This document shows positions 55,710-64,000 of a stretch of DNA of 64,000 nucleotides, piece by piece. The notes beneath the pieces are model-generated. The model saw only the letters and a program-made list of their open reading frames with translations. It was not told the DNA's origin and did not search any database. The position numbers and the translations under genes are program-made. Source of the DNA: Clostridium homopropionicum DSM 5847 (GTDB lineage: Bacteria; Bacillota; Clostridia; Clostridiales; Clostridiaceae); the NCBI RefSeq assembly GCF_001263795.1, contig NZ_LHUR01000027.1:124001-188000 (forward strand). Reading direction: 5' to 3'. The stretch's first letter is position 1, and each line of letters opens with the position of its first letter.

Positions 55710-56642
55710 TTATTCATCGATATTCTCAAATAAAGAACCTATTGAATTAAAGGTTTCCATTGCTTCTTTAAAATTTTGCTTTTTATTTCCATACACTAAG
55801 TTTTCATGCAAAGATTCATAGCTTTTTTTAACATCATCTGTAAAATATCTCTTCCACAAATTAAAATTATATTTTTCAATAGGATTATACTTAGACGGTT
55901 TATTACGTTTTTCTAAATAAAACGAATCAGTTTCTTTGATTTTTTTTACTAGATTCTTTAAATCATTCTTATCATTAATAAAATCTTTTATTTCTTTCAT
56001 CTTATACAATTGTGCCACATCATATATATGTCTTACTTTTTCAGTTATATTTCCATCTATTGTGTGCCTTTTAACTGAAAAAATTTTATCAAGAAAGGTT
56101 CTTTGAATGCTTAATACATTAATGTTAACTTCTTCTAATTCATATTCTCTTATTTCATCACACATATTTTTATGCTCTAAAAATTCTTGAATATAAGTTT
56201 TTAGAACTTTTTCTTCATAAGGATCTGGCATAACACTTGAACCTATCTCTAATTTAACTCTACTGTCTTCTTCAAACCACACATATGAGCTTTTACTTCT
56301 ATCACTACGTTCATCTTCTATCTTTTCGCTTTTTGCATCTCCGATTATTATTTTTTCTATCTTTTTTAATTTTTTACTATATTGGTTGTTACTTAATTGT
56401 TCTTTTGGTATAAATGTCAAATCAATATCTTCTGAAAATCTATTTATTGATTCTGGATAACATTTACTTAATGATGTTCCACCTTTAAAAACACATTCAC
56501 TAGCAAAATTGCTATTTTGTAAATTTTGAAGTAACATTACAATATAATAATCTCTTTTTACAGCATCTTGAGGAATTCCTATATATTCGCTTGTGAGTAC
56601 ACATAAATCTTCAAAATCTTCTTTATTAGTATGCAGATTCAT
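55710..56642 (-). CDS. abiEii: AbiEii-type nucleotidyltransferase toxin
   Basis: 310 residues. The nucleotidyltransferase motifs are GGTSLSK (residues 54-60) and SEDIDLTF (70-77), with a later VRHIYDVAQLYKM matching motif III. This is the toxin of type IV abortive-infection systems, which modify tRNA or otherwise block growth. Its start overlaps the antitoxin gene by 17 bases. Intact as far as can be seen. Confidence 0.93.
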   Translation of the reverse strand: MNLHTNKEDFEDLCVLTSEYIGIPQDAVKRDYYIVMLLQNLQNSNFASECVFKGGTSLSKCYPESINRFSEDIDLTFIPKEQLSNNQYSKKLKKIEKIIIGDAKSEKIEDERSDRSKSSYVWFEEDSRVKLEIGSSVMPDPYEEKVLKTYIQEFLEHKNMCDEIREYELEEVNINVLSIQRTFLDKIFSVKRHTIDGNITEKVRHIYDVAQLYKMKEIKDFINDKNDLKNLVKKIKETDSFYLEKRNKPSKYNPIEKYNFNLWKRYFTDDVKKSYESLHENLVYGNKKQNFKEAMETFNSIGSLFENIDE

Positions 56643-57327
56643 AAAATTCCTCCATTGCTGGTATTTTATATTTTGATGTCTTATTTAAAAATTGTGAAAG
56701 AGTATTTTCTACTCTTCTACTCTTTAAAATACTTTCTAAAAAAGCAATAGTTCTTTTTTTATACTTCATATTTCTTAAAACATTTGTAAAAACTTCATCT
56801 GAATATTCTTCTGCAATAATCCCATGAAGGTATACCAATTTTTTCTTATCAATCTCTTCAATTTGATTATGATTCTCTAATATTTCCAACTGTTCAATTG
56901 CTCTCTTAATTCTTGAATTAATTGATATATTTATTTTCTTTATTTCAACATTTTTAATAACTTTTCTCTCTTCATCTAAAATATTTGAATAAATCTTAAC
57001 TGTCTTAGATACTTGAGTTGTAATCCCATATTTATTATATAATCTATAACCTACAACAACACCTGTATGATTTTCTTTTCCAATAAAATAATTTAATATA
57101 TTTTCTTCACTAGCTGATATTTTACCAAACTTAGTTATTTTAGGTCTACAATAAACCCCTTTAGCCACCTTTTCTAATTCACCATTTCTTAACATTCTTT
57201 CAATACTTTTATAATAAGCATTCGCAGGAATGTATGATAAATTTTCCCTTAAAAACCTATTAGCAATAATTAACTCCTTAGCTGGGTATGATTCTATCTT
57301 TTTTCTTACTTCAAGTTGATAATTCAA
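56626..57327 (-). CDS. abiEi: AbiEi-type antitoxin (DUF6088)
   Basis: About 233 residues. An N-terminal winged helix (YYKSIERMLRNGELEKVAKG, YCRPKITKFG) binds DNA. The C-terminal part resembles DUF6088/AbiEi. A TTG start at 57327 six bases after AAGGTG is used; the frame upstream runs over the promoter and is not coding. It represses its own promoter through the inverted repeat upstream and neutralises the toxin of the next gene. Confidence 0.88.
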   Translation of the reverse strand: MNYQLEVRKKIESYPAKELIIANRFLRENLSYIPANAYYKSIERMLRNGELEKVAKGVYCRPKITKFGKISASEENILNYFIGKENHTGVVVGYRLYNKYGITTQVSKTVKIYSNILDEERKVIKNVEIKKINISINSRIKRAIEQLEILENHNQIEEIDKKKLVYLHGIIAEEYSDEVFTNVLRNMKYKKRTIAFLESILKSRRVENTLSQFLNKTSKYKIPAMEEFYESAY

Positions 57328-57351
57328 AAATATCACCTTCTCTCTAATTAA

Positions 57352-57403
57352 ATTATATGATTTATGAACCTTATTCGTCAAGTTTTTTTGATTTTTACTT
57401 GAC
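57352..57403 (-). promoter_or_regulatory. Promoter and operator of the AbiE pair
   Basis: TTGACG (57381-57376), 18-base spacer, TATAAT (57357-57352). Overlapping the -35 box is the inverted repeat GTCAAGT (57377-57383) and ACTTGAC (57397-57403), fitting AbiEi autorepression. Confidence 0.72.
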
Positions 57404-57465
57404 ATTATTATTATAAACAAAATTTTATTTAATATACATTTGCGATAAACTTAAATTTATAAATA

Positions 57466-57499
57466 GTAAGAGCATCCAATTTTAATGAATGCTCTTTAC
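57466..57499. terminator. Hairpin in the AbiE upstream gap
   Basis: GTAAGAGCAT pairs with ATGCTCTTTAC across a 13-base loop. It ends the two-gene module reading leftwards or insulates the AbiE promoter. The 360 bases beyond it show no gene. Confidence 0.5.
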
Positions 57500-57863
57500 G
57501 CTTCTAAATTTTGTATATTTTTCATATCCCTATTCTCAACGGTAATCCATTTTTTCGTGTACATAGACATATTTATAGCATCTCAAAATCAAGTCATACA
57601 AATGTGTTTACCTTTTATATAGCAGACAACAGCACTCCACGTGTCCCTTTTATCCTATAGTCTAATCATTATAATTCTTGTCCGATTATAATAAATCATT
57701 ACACCTCTTCATTTTCAAGGGTTAGAGGAAACTTTATTATCATTTTAAAACTTTATAAATCTAAGTAAATTATATTATTACTTTACACATTAGTAGCAGA
57801 TTAGTAGTTTTGCTACCATTGATAAATAATATCTGCTTAAAATTATATATCTTTATACATAAA

Positions 57864-59318
57864 TTATGCAATAAGTATTGTAGCTACTAAGATTATCTGA
57901 ATAATAGTCCACAACTTCATATACTTCTTTAATCCTTTAGAAAAATCTTCTTTTTTCCCATTTATAAACTTGTTTTTATCAAATATTTTATCAAGATCTT
58001 CTGGATTTAAAATGTATCTATATGTTTCTTTCATATCTTCAAATTCATTTTCATATCTCTTAAACTTATCTTTGATATTAGGAACTATTATACCAAATAA
58101 TATAATATTTAAAATAATGATTGCTCCAATACAAATAATAGCCAAGTCACCTGTAATTACTTCGACTAAATTTCCTGAAGTAATTGAATTCATAACTATT
58201 ACAGTAAAAACTACCGACAACCCTCCTACAATAAATCTTAAAATTATACTAATAAGTTCATCTATTAGACCTCCTAAACTGCTCAATAAGATTAGTATAT
58301 TCTTATTTATGTTGGCTCTTAATTCCAAATACTTATTTACACTTTCTTTTAAATATATTTCATACGAAGATCTAATTGAATCTAATGTATTTTTTTCTAT
58401 TGAAAGTAAATTATTGTTACTTATTTGCAAAGATATTATATTTCTTGCTATTCCAACTTTATCACTTAAGTTTCCACCATCATAAAGCCATTGATAAATT
58501 TTATAATATTGATCTACCATAGCATCAAAATTATCTTCATAATTTATTAAACACTCTATTCTTTTATATCCATTCAAAACTACTCTAATTTGATTTTTCT
58601 CATCTATTGCAGATATATCACATATTCCTATAATAGCCAAAACATTTTTCATTTTATTCATTATACTTTCCAATTTTAGATAATCTTCAGCATTAGTATT
58701 ATTATAGTTACAAAACTCAAAATCACTTGCCAAAAGTTTATATTCTGAACTATTAAGAAAATTGCAAACCTCTATTCTGCGATTTAATTGATTATCACGT
58801 TCTGAAGTATTGTAGTTTATTTCTTCTCCTTCCATAGAAAAGAATATTGAATTGCTTGCGAAATTGATATTATCCTTTTGTAATCTAAATATGATGTAAT
58901 TATCTTTTAGAATTGTATTAAATTCATATAATAGTCCTCTTAATGATTGTTCTTTTAAATGCTCTAGAAATAATTTAATGTCATATATAGACAATTCATT
59001 ATTAACCACATTTTTTACAATTTCTATATTAATTTTATATAAATTTTCGCATTCCTCATTTATACCTTCATTTATTTCTTTAACGAATTTTTCAATAGAT
59101 GATCCATTAGAATATTGAGCAAATACAAATTCTCCGTCTAAAATTTTAAATCTAATACTATCTCTTTTTGAAATTTTATCTATAAAATTCTTAACACTTT
59201 CAAAATTAGGTGCTAGGAGTAAAGATGTTTCAATATTAATAATTACATTACTAAAACTTTCTCTGTAATCTTTTATTGCATAATCATTAGCTAATTGCTG
59301 TATTATTTCTTTATACAT
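57864..59318 (-). CDS. Uncharacterised membrane protein of a two-gene module
   Basis: 484 residues from the ATG with GGAGGG eight bases ahead. The N-terminal 330 residues are soluble, helical and acidic. The rest has three membrane segments (about 345-415, including FIVGGLSVVFTVIVM and LAIICIGAIIILNIILFGII) and a C-terminal one (WTIIQIILVATILIA). No family is recognised. It follows the preceding gene by 29 bases in an operon. A soluble sensor or effector with a C-terminal membrane anchor fits many abortive-infection proteins, but that is inference. Confidence 0.75.
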   Translation of the reverse strand: MYKEIIQQLANDYAIKDYRESFSNVIINIETSLLLAPNFESVKNFIDKISKRDSIRFKILDGEFVFAQYSNGSSIEKFVKEINEGINEECENLYKINIEIVKNVVNNELSIYDIKLFLEHLKEQSLRGLLYEFNTILKDNYIIFRLQKDNINFASNSIFFSMEGEEINYNTSERDNQLNRRIEVCNFLNSSEYKLLASDFEFCNYNNTNAEDYLKLESIMNKMKNVLAIIGICDISAIDEKNQIRVVLNGYKRIECLINYEDNFDAMVDQYYKIYQWLYDGGNLSDKVGIARNIISLQISNNNLLSIEKNTLDSIRSSYEIYLKESVNKYLELRANINKNILILLSSLGGLIDELISIILRFIVGGLSVVFTVIVMNSITSGNLVEVITGDLAIICIGAIIILNIILFGIIVPNIKDKFKRYENEFEDMKETYRYILNPEDLDKIFDKNKFINGKKEDFSKGLKKYMKLWTIIQIILVATILIA

Positions 59319-59347
59319 CTTCACTCCCTCCATTTATATTAAATATT

Positions 59348-60430
59348 TTAGATATTATTGAAATTAAAATCTTTAAAAATTTCTTTACTTACTTTAATTT
59401 TTATAAATAGCTCATCATTATTAGATTTCTCGGTTCTTATAATATCTTTTAAGTTTTCAATATTATCCTTAATAGTTAAATCAATGTCATCACTAATACT
59501 GTAAGTTTTTTTCTTTTTATTACGTATTGCTTCAGGAGCTATTTCAAATTGTCTATCAAATCGGTTTTCGGGTATCTTATGTAATTTCGTTTTTAGTTTT
59601 TCGATATCTACTTTTTCTTCCTGAGGTTTATAATTTGTAAATACTTTTTCTATAAGCTCATTATAATCAAAGCCCTCATTTTGATTATAATATCCTAGTA
59701 AACTATTATGTAACAATGTATAATCAGCTCGAGATACTTTCTTAACATTATTAACTAATACTTTATTTATCTCATTAAAAGATTTTTGTGTATTATCTTC
59801 GTTTGTTGTAAGCGGTTCAAGTTCTAATAATTTATTACTCCAGTAATCTGATATTACTTTATTAGTATCAAATATTTTTATTTCTTCTATTTCAGCAGAA
59901 CTACTAAATGAAATAACGCATGTTTTTAGAATTTCTTTTTCTAATGGTAACCCAGTATGTTGCTCCCAATCTAATTTATCTAATATATTTACATGTTCAA
60001 CTTTTGCTAAAATGTAAGAAAAATTATCATCTTCATCTATTATTATAGCTTGAATCAGACTTCCTTTTCTAATTTCCGTTTTTAGTTTAAGAATTTTTTC
60101 TTGAGCTTTCTCTTCAGCCTCTAGAAGTCTTTTAGCAATATTACTTGAAATAATATCAATGCTAAATTCTTCCCCTTCAGCAATAGTTGCAGCTGCGTCA
60201 CTATTATATTCATCAATTAATCTTTTTATGTATGCCGTTATTAATGATATCGTTTCTGTGCTTTCTCTCTTAATTTTAAATCTTCTAACATTTTCAGCAT
60301 CTAAACTTTTATTTATTATAGTATGTACGTATTCTTCAGCTTTACCTTTATCTAACCGATCCTCTTCTACCCTACTTTCTTCCCTATCTACATGGTGTAA
60401 ACTATGCTTGAAAATACTATATTCACTCAA
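59348..60430 (-). CDS. Uncharacterised protein, possibly NA37/YejK-like
   Basis: 360 residues from a TTG start five to six bases after GGAGGG. It begins with a short HHVD segment, then a charged helical region, a central strand-rich part (LIQAIIIDEDDNFSYILAKV, LPLEKEILKTCVIS), a YWSNKLLELEPL block and a C-terminal domain ending in KEIFKDFNF. The layout recalls nucleoid-associated NA37 proteins, but the resemblance is weak. Its operon partner is the membrane protein at 57.9 kb. An inverted-repeat operator lies upstream. Confidence 0.7.
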   Translation of the reverse strand: MSEYSIFKHSLHHVDREESRVEEDRLDKGKAEEYVHTIINKSLDAENVRRFKIKRESTETISLITAYIKRLIDEYNSDAAATIAEGEEFSIDIISSNIAKRLLEAEEKAQEKILKLKTEIRKGSLIQAIIIDEDDNFSYILAKVEHVNILDKLDWEQHTGLPLEKEILKTCVISFSSSAEIEEIKIFDTNKVISDYWSNKLLELEPLTTNEDNTQKSFNEINKVLVNNVKKVSRADYTLLHNSLLGYYNQNEGFDYNELIEKVFTNYKPQEEKVDIEKLKTKLHKIPENRFDRQFEIAPEAIRNKKKKTYSISDDIDLTIKDNIENLKDIIRTEKSNNDELFIKIKVSKEIFKDFNFNNI

Positions 60431-60453
60431 AATATCCCTCCATTGTTTACTTT

Positions 60454-60490
60454 CCTTTTAGTATTTGATATAATGAGTATACTTAAAAGG
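60454..60490. promoter_or_regulatory. Inverted repeat upstream of the two-gene module
   Basis: CCTTTTAGTAT and ATACTTAAAAGG, identical arms apart from one extra base. The -35-like TTGACT lies just beyond. A further hairpin (AAACCAC/GTGGTTT, 60510-60543) with a T-run on the plus strand follows. The rest of the gap to 60.79 kb shows no gene. Confidence 0.5.
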
Positions 60491-60791
60491 AAATAAAGTC
60501 AATTATTAGAAACCACCGTAGATTTAGTCGTCAAAGTGGTTTCTTTTTTTATTAAATTTTACTACTTTTGCCACAACTTGTCTATATTTCAAATAAAAAA
60601 GCACCCATATTCTGCTGATACTTTCTATTTACATATTCCTCCTATTTTTAAATATAATTTTTCTTCTTTAACAAGTAATTATTACAAAAAAGGTCTCTCT
60701 TCCAATTATATATATGTATAAAAATCCCTTATAATAATATAACTTTTTACGAAGATATCTGTACACCTACATAGAATATAGGCCAGTACCA

Positions 60792-61457
60792 CTATTTTTC
60801 AAACTTTAAGCTTGGTATTTCATAATTAAAAATAGAAATTAAGTACTCTTCAACTGTTGTTATAAATAATTCTAATGCTTCAAATTCTATAGCAAATGAA
60901 TATGATGACACTTCTTCAAGCGTATAGTCAATTTTAACAATATCTTTTATCACTTTTACTCTTTTCTCGTCTATTATTTCATCACCATTATGTATTATGG
61001 AATTTCTTATTATCGTCCATTTAGCTAATACTTGGTAATTTTCATTTTTCGCAATACTTATTCCAATTGCTTTTAAATAAGATGCGTATTTCTTAATGTT
61101 ACTGTTTAATTTGTTAGGCTCAAATAAATCAAATTTAAAATGTTCTATTTCAACATTGGATTGTATATTAGACTCGTAAAATTCACTTATCCTTTTTAAT
61201 CCATCTTCTAATATTGCATATACATTTAACACTATTGCACTATTGAAACACTGTTCTAAAACTTCTCCCCTGTAAGATAGAATATCCCCTACACTAAAAG
61301 ATCCTCTTCTCTCTTTTATAGTCTTATTCGACCATTCATAAAGATCCTCTCTTGCCCAATCTATTAAATTATAAAAAGCCTTAAAACCATACATAATTGG
61401 ATCAGCAATAAACCTTTTTTCGTTGTTGAAATAATACATTTGTTTATCCTCATTCAT
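60792..61457 (-). CDS. HEPN-like protein with RX4H motif
   Basis: 221 residues, almost entirely helical. RNSIIH (Arg151, His156) in the context KWTIIRNSIIHNGDEI is the RX4-6H signature of HEPN ribonucleases, preceded by a long helix with ILEDGLKRISEFY. No other domain is attached, and no MNT antitoxin gene lies beside it. The ATG at 61457 follows GGGGTGG. A toxin or defence RNase is plausible from motif and neighbourhood, not shown. Confidence 0.65.
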   Translation of the reverse strand: MNEDKQMYYFNNEKRFIADPIMYGFKAFYNLIDWAREDLYEWSNKTIKERRGSFSVGDILSYRGEVLEQCFNSAIVLNVYAILEDGLKRISEFYESNIQSNVEIEHFKFDLFEPNKLNSNIKKYASYLKAIGISIAKNENYQVLAKWTIIRNSIIHNGDEIIDEKRVKVIKDIVKIDYTLEEVSSYSFAIEFEALELFITTVEEYLISIFNYEIPSLKFEK

Positions 61458-61618
61458 ATCTACCACCCCATGAATTGTATTCTATATTATGGATAGAATC
61501 TCTTTTAATCTAAATAAAAAATCACTTATTTAAGTGCCCAGGCTGTTGATTGATAAACATAACTTATTAGTAGCCTTATACATTTATTACAAAAACAATT
61601 TTTTATGTATGTGTAGAA

Positions 61619-61663
61619 TTAATATGTATATAGACTTTTAAGGGGATTTAATATATTATTCAT
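61619..61663 (-). CDS. 14-codon frame with a strong ribosome site
   Basis: AAGGAGG seven bases before an ATG, then MNNILNPLKSLYTY and TAA. It lies in a 310-base gap otherwise without genes. It could be a leader peptide for the HEPN-like gene downstream or the truncated start of a lost gene. Confidence 0.3.
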   Translation of the reverse strand: MNNILNPLKSLYTY

Positions 61664-61774
61664 ACTTAGTCCTCCTTAAAATGATGTTAAAATTCATTAT
61701 AGCTATTACTTTTACAAAGTACTATAATTTCCTCTAATTTCATTTATATATTCTATAAGTCTTAATGTTTTTAT

Positions 61775-62563
61775 CTAATTAGGTTCTTTAATAGCTTTAA
61801 GTATGGATTTGATCTTATTCAAAATCATCTCATTAATATTTTTTAAAATCTTATTTTCTTTTTTATAACCCATTACCACATTGAAATATGGTAATCTAAA
61901 TATAATTGAAAACACAAACAAAGGAATAATTATTAGAGTAATGCTTATAAAATTATTTTTAATAATATTAGGTATTTCAGCTTGTCCAGTAATTCTATTA
62001 ATACCTATCATATAGAAAATAAGCAACCAGCAAATAGCTAAAAATTAACATGCCTCATAAAATAGCGTGCTTAAATCCATTAAAAATCTTACTATAAAAC
62101 TTTTTTGATTCAAGTATTTATACCACGGATATTGCTTGTATAAGCTTTTCTGAATGTCATCATATTCTTTTTTAGTTAAGCTAAAAATTCTATCAAATAT
62201 GTTTATTGCTTTGTCTAAAATTATATTGTCTTTTTTAATCTTATATTCTCTAAATGTATCATCTAAATCATAAAATAGCTCATTTAATCTTGCATTATAC
62301 GATTTATAAAGTTGAGTACTAATTGACAAATATTTTTTTAAAAATTCATTTATCAGCTCTTCTTCATTCTACTTATTCATATCTAATTTTATCATTCTCA
62401 TTTCATGATAAAGAGGGCTATAAAAGTCTTTCAAGCTATCTGTTGCTTCATTATAAAAGCGCTCAGTTCTATACCTCCTGTTTCCAAAAATATAAGCTAA
62501 GAAAGCTCCAAAAAAGGCTACAGCAATAGGTAAATATTCTTTTATTGGCTGTAAAATTATCAT
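61775..62563 (-). pseudogene. Membrane protein gene cut by two in-frame stops
   Basis: Three open stretches lie in one and the same frame: 62563-62372, then TAG at 62369-62371, continued NEEELINEFLKKYLSISTQL to YEAC, then TAA at 62045-62047, continued FLAICWLLIFYMIGINRI to KAIKEPN. Joined they give about 263 codons: an N-terminal membrane helix (YLPIAVAFFGAFLAYIF), a helical soluble domain and two C-terminal membrane helices. No frameshift is needed. Family not recognised. Confidence 0.65.
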
Positions 62564-62655
62564 AGTATCTCTCCTTCCAATAACATGCTTTTTATAATTT
62601 TTCTACATTTGAGGTATTTTCTCCTTTGAAATCATAAAAAATAAAAGTACCCATC

Positions 62656-63034
62656 TTAATGAATACTATACTGATCTATTTCTCTAAAAAATTCATCCTC
62701 AAATCCAAACATTATTCTTCCAATAGTCAATTTACTACTTTCAAGCCTTCTTGCTATTGTTCTTAGTGAATATCCTACATTTATTGATATAATCTTATAA
62801 CTAAACTTATCAAAATATCTATAGCAGATTATCCTTTGCTCTTCATCATTTAAAGCACTTACTGCTTTAATTATTTTACCTAGTTTTCTATGAAGTCTAT
62901 TCCTTGTATTTTTAAGTTTTTATATCATAAATATCCTTTTTCAATTCAGCATCTATTACCCTTATATTTTTCTTTATATCTGGAACACTCTTAAGCCATT
63001 CTTCAGCTAACTTAATAGTTTCTTCACGATTCAT
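62656..63034 (-). pseudogene. Frameshifted sigma-region-4-like (ArpU/RinA-type) regulator
   Basis: ATG at 63034, reading MNREETIKLAEEWLKSVPDI to DIYDIKT and a stop. The other frame continues NTRNRLHRKLGKIIKAVSAL, NDEEQRIICYRYFDKFSYKI, GYSLRTIARRLESS and ends FREIDQYSIH. One indel near 62925 joins them into about 125 residues like phage late-gene regulators. It follows the sigma factor by ten bases. Confidence 0.7.
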
Positions 63035-63044
63035 GATATCACTC

Positions 63045-63749
63045 CTATAAATACCTTTCTGCAAAACTCATGCTTTCGATTAGATCTGAAACACTGTATG
63101 AAGATTTATTTTTCTTTTGCTCATGTAACTCTTTTGCTTTAAGCCTTCCCCAAATAGTACGTCTTATTTTTCTCATAGCTTGGCTTTTTTGCTGCCTAAC
63201 TCTTTCCCCACTAATTGAGAATATCTGCGCTATATCATTTAATGTCATACATTTATTGTTATTCCATCCATAATGGAGCTTCAGTATTTCTCTTTCCTTT
63301 AATGTATTACAACTATTCATAACATCCTCCAGCTCTTCCCTTAGCCGCTGCTTATATAATTTTTCTTCTATATTTTCAAAAGAATAATCTACTCCCTCAA
63401 TACAATCCAGGAGTTCTATATCCCCATCTTCACCTGTAGGTGTGTTTAGACTTATCTCTTCATTGGTGTTCTTTTGAATAATATATCTATGAATTTTCTG
63501 ATATATCCAATGTATTGCATAAGTTATAAATTGAGCCTTATTAGGATTATTAAAGTCATATTTATTAGCTGCTATAATTAGTCCTATAGTACCCTCTTGC
63601 TCTAGATCCTCTCTATCTATACTATTGGTACCTCCAATATAAAACTTATTAACTAGTTTATAAATAATACCTGTATTCTTTTCTATGAGCTTCTCTAAGG
63701 CTTGTTTATCTCCTTGTTGATATAAAGCAACTAATTCCTCATTAGTCAT
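63045..63749 (-). CDS. Sigma-70 family RNA polymerase sigma factor
   Basis: 234 residues with region 2 (DREDLEQEGTIGLIIAANKY, ITYAIHWIYQKIHRYI) and region 4 (LKEREILKLHYGWNNNKCMT, DIAQIFSISGERVRQQKSQA). It resembles group 3 or mobile-element sigma factors rather than sporulation ones. GAGGTG lies seven bases before the ATG, inside the end of a small upstream frame. It probably directs transcription of the accessory element to which the adjacent broken regulator belongs. Confidence 0.9.
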   Translation of the reverse strand: MTNEELVALYQQGDKQALEKLIEKNTGIIYKLVNKFYIGGTNSIDREDLEQEGTIGLIIAANKYDFNNPNKAQFITYAIHWIYQKIHRYIIQKNTNEEISLNTPTGEDGDIELLDCIEGVDYSFENIEEKLYKQRLREELEDVMNSCNTLKEREILKLHYGWNNNKCMTLNDIAQIFSISGERVRQQKSQAMRKIRRTIWGRLKAKELHEQKKNKSSYSVSDLIESMSFAERYL

Positions 63750-63909
63750 TGTTTATCACCTCTTTTTTGCGACTCCTATTTTTTAGGACTTGCAATACCC
63801 TTTTTATGGAGTCAGGAATGTCAGGATACTTTTTTAATGTAGCCGAAAAGGACGGATATTTCCTTTTAGGGGCTCTAAAAACTCTAGATGCTCTTTTTAG
63901 GGAGTTCAT
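63742..63909 (-). CDS. 55-residue basic protein overlapping the sigma gene start
   Basis: MNSLKRASRVFRAPKRKYPS, then SATLKKYPDIPDSIKRVLQV and a lysine/arginine-rich end. It stops within the first codons of the sigma gene, whose ribosome site it contains. A weak ribosome site of its own lowers confidence; it may be the tail of a truncated gene. Not recognised. Confidence 0.4.
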   Translation of the reverse strand: MNSLKRASRVFRAPKRKYPSFSATLKKYPDIPDSIKRVLQVLKNRSRKKEVINND

Positions 63910-63939
63910 AATATTCGCATACTTATTTTGTGGATAATT

Positions 63940-64000
63940 TTATAATTTCTCTATACTTAGTTCTGAATAAAGATTGCGTGAATTTCTAATATATGTTACC
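63940..64000 (-). CDS. Possible C-terminal end of a gene beyond the window
   Basis: An open frame from the window edge reads TYIRNSRNLYSELSIEKL to TAA. Nineteen codons are too few to judge. Confidence 0.25.
   Translation of the reverse strand, partial: VTYIRNSRNLYSELSIEKL

Noticed and set aside
60536-60721. 61-codon plus-strand frame in the gap before the HEPN-like gene
   Set aside because: Starts within a hairpin, lacks a ribosome site and has low-complexity content.
63749-63937. 62-codon plus-strand frame at the sigma gene start
   Set aside because: Reverse shadow of the small basic frame; no ribosome site.
1-64000. CRISPR array, tRNA or rRNA genes
   Set aside because: No regularly spaced direct repeats and no tRNA- or rRNA-like sequence were noticed in a by-eye reading; a tRNA scan would settle it.

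Overview
The window reads as the chromosome of a low-GC, spore-forming anaerobe of Clostridium sensu stricto, probably a saccharolytic or solventogenic species. The grounds are the very AT-rich sequence, strong AGGAGG-type ribosome sites, AdhE, flavodiiron protein, hybrid-cluster protein, PHA synthase PhaEC, many chemotaxis and c-di-GMP proteins, and clostridial lysozyme repeats. No rRNA, tRNA, CRISPR array or replication origin was seen.

Layout. (1) 1-20 kb, housekeeping and signalling: a chemoreceptor, DUF2294, a diaminopimelate-decarboxylase-like enzyme, an ABC-F ribosome-protection ATPase with a long structured leader, a 1776-residue kinase-like/AAA/TPR/GAF/histidine-kinase protein whose kinase part looks catalytically dead, the class III PHA synthase pair phaE-phaC, cyclopropane fatty acid synthase, a DUF134/NifX-like divergent pair around a symmetric double promoter, and a flavodiiron protein. 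(2) 19.8-30 kb: fused remnants of xdhC-like and rsmH-like genes, a lipoprotein, an operon of a diguanylate cyclase and a chemoreceptor sharing one sensor, an hcp gene broken by two frameshifts beside an intact cupin gene and Crp/Fnr regulator, and a second Crp/Fnr regulator with a split permease. (3) 30-36.6 kb: adhE with a divergent AraC regulator, HD-GYP, a Fur-box mini-operon, hemerythrin, and an MnmM-like methyltransferase. (4) 36.6-46.4 kb: a membrane-protein cluster with two CPBP proteases and MarR, AraC/GyrI-type proteins, DUF6054, radical SAM, asparaginase and GH25 lysozyme. (5) 46.4-55.7 kb: a worn accessory zone with decayed small genes, a group II intron tail, a frameshifted Crp gene, an intact flavin-redox operon with its Crp/Fnr regulator, and IS200 and IS4 remnants. 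(6) 55.7-64 kb: a defence-like island with AbiEi/AbiEii, an uncharacterised two-gene module (possible NA37-like protein plus membrane protein), a HEPN-like protein, a membrane gene cut by two in-frame stops, and a sigma factor followed by a broken sigma-like gene.

Most genes lie on the minus strand. Regulation is unusually readable: palindromes beside MarR, Crp/Fnr, Fur and AbiEi targets, and two families of near-identical terminator hairpins. The best candidates for new biology are the two-gene module at 57.9-60.4 kb with its HEPN neighbour, the Fur-controlled 55-residue membrane protein, and the structured leaders of the ABC-F and lysozyme genes. Several genes carry single small indels, so sequencing or assembly error should be excluded before treating all of them as decay.
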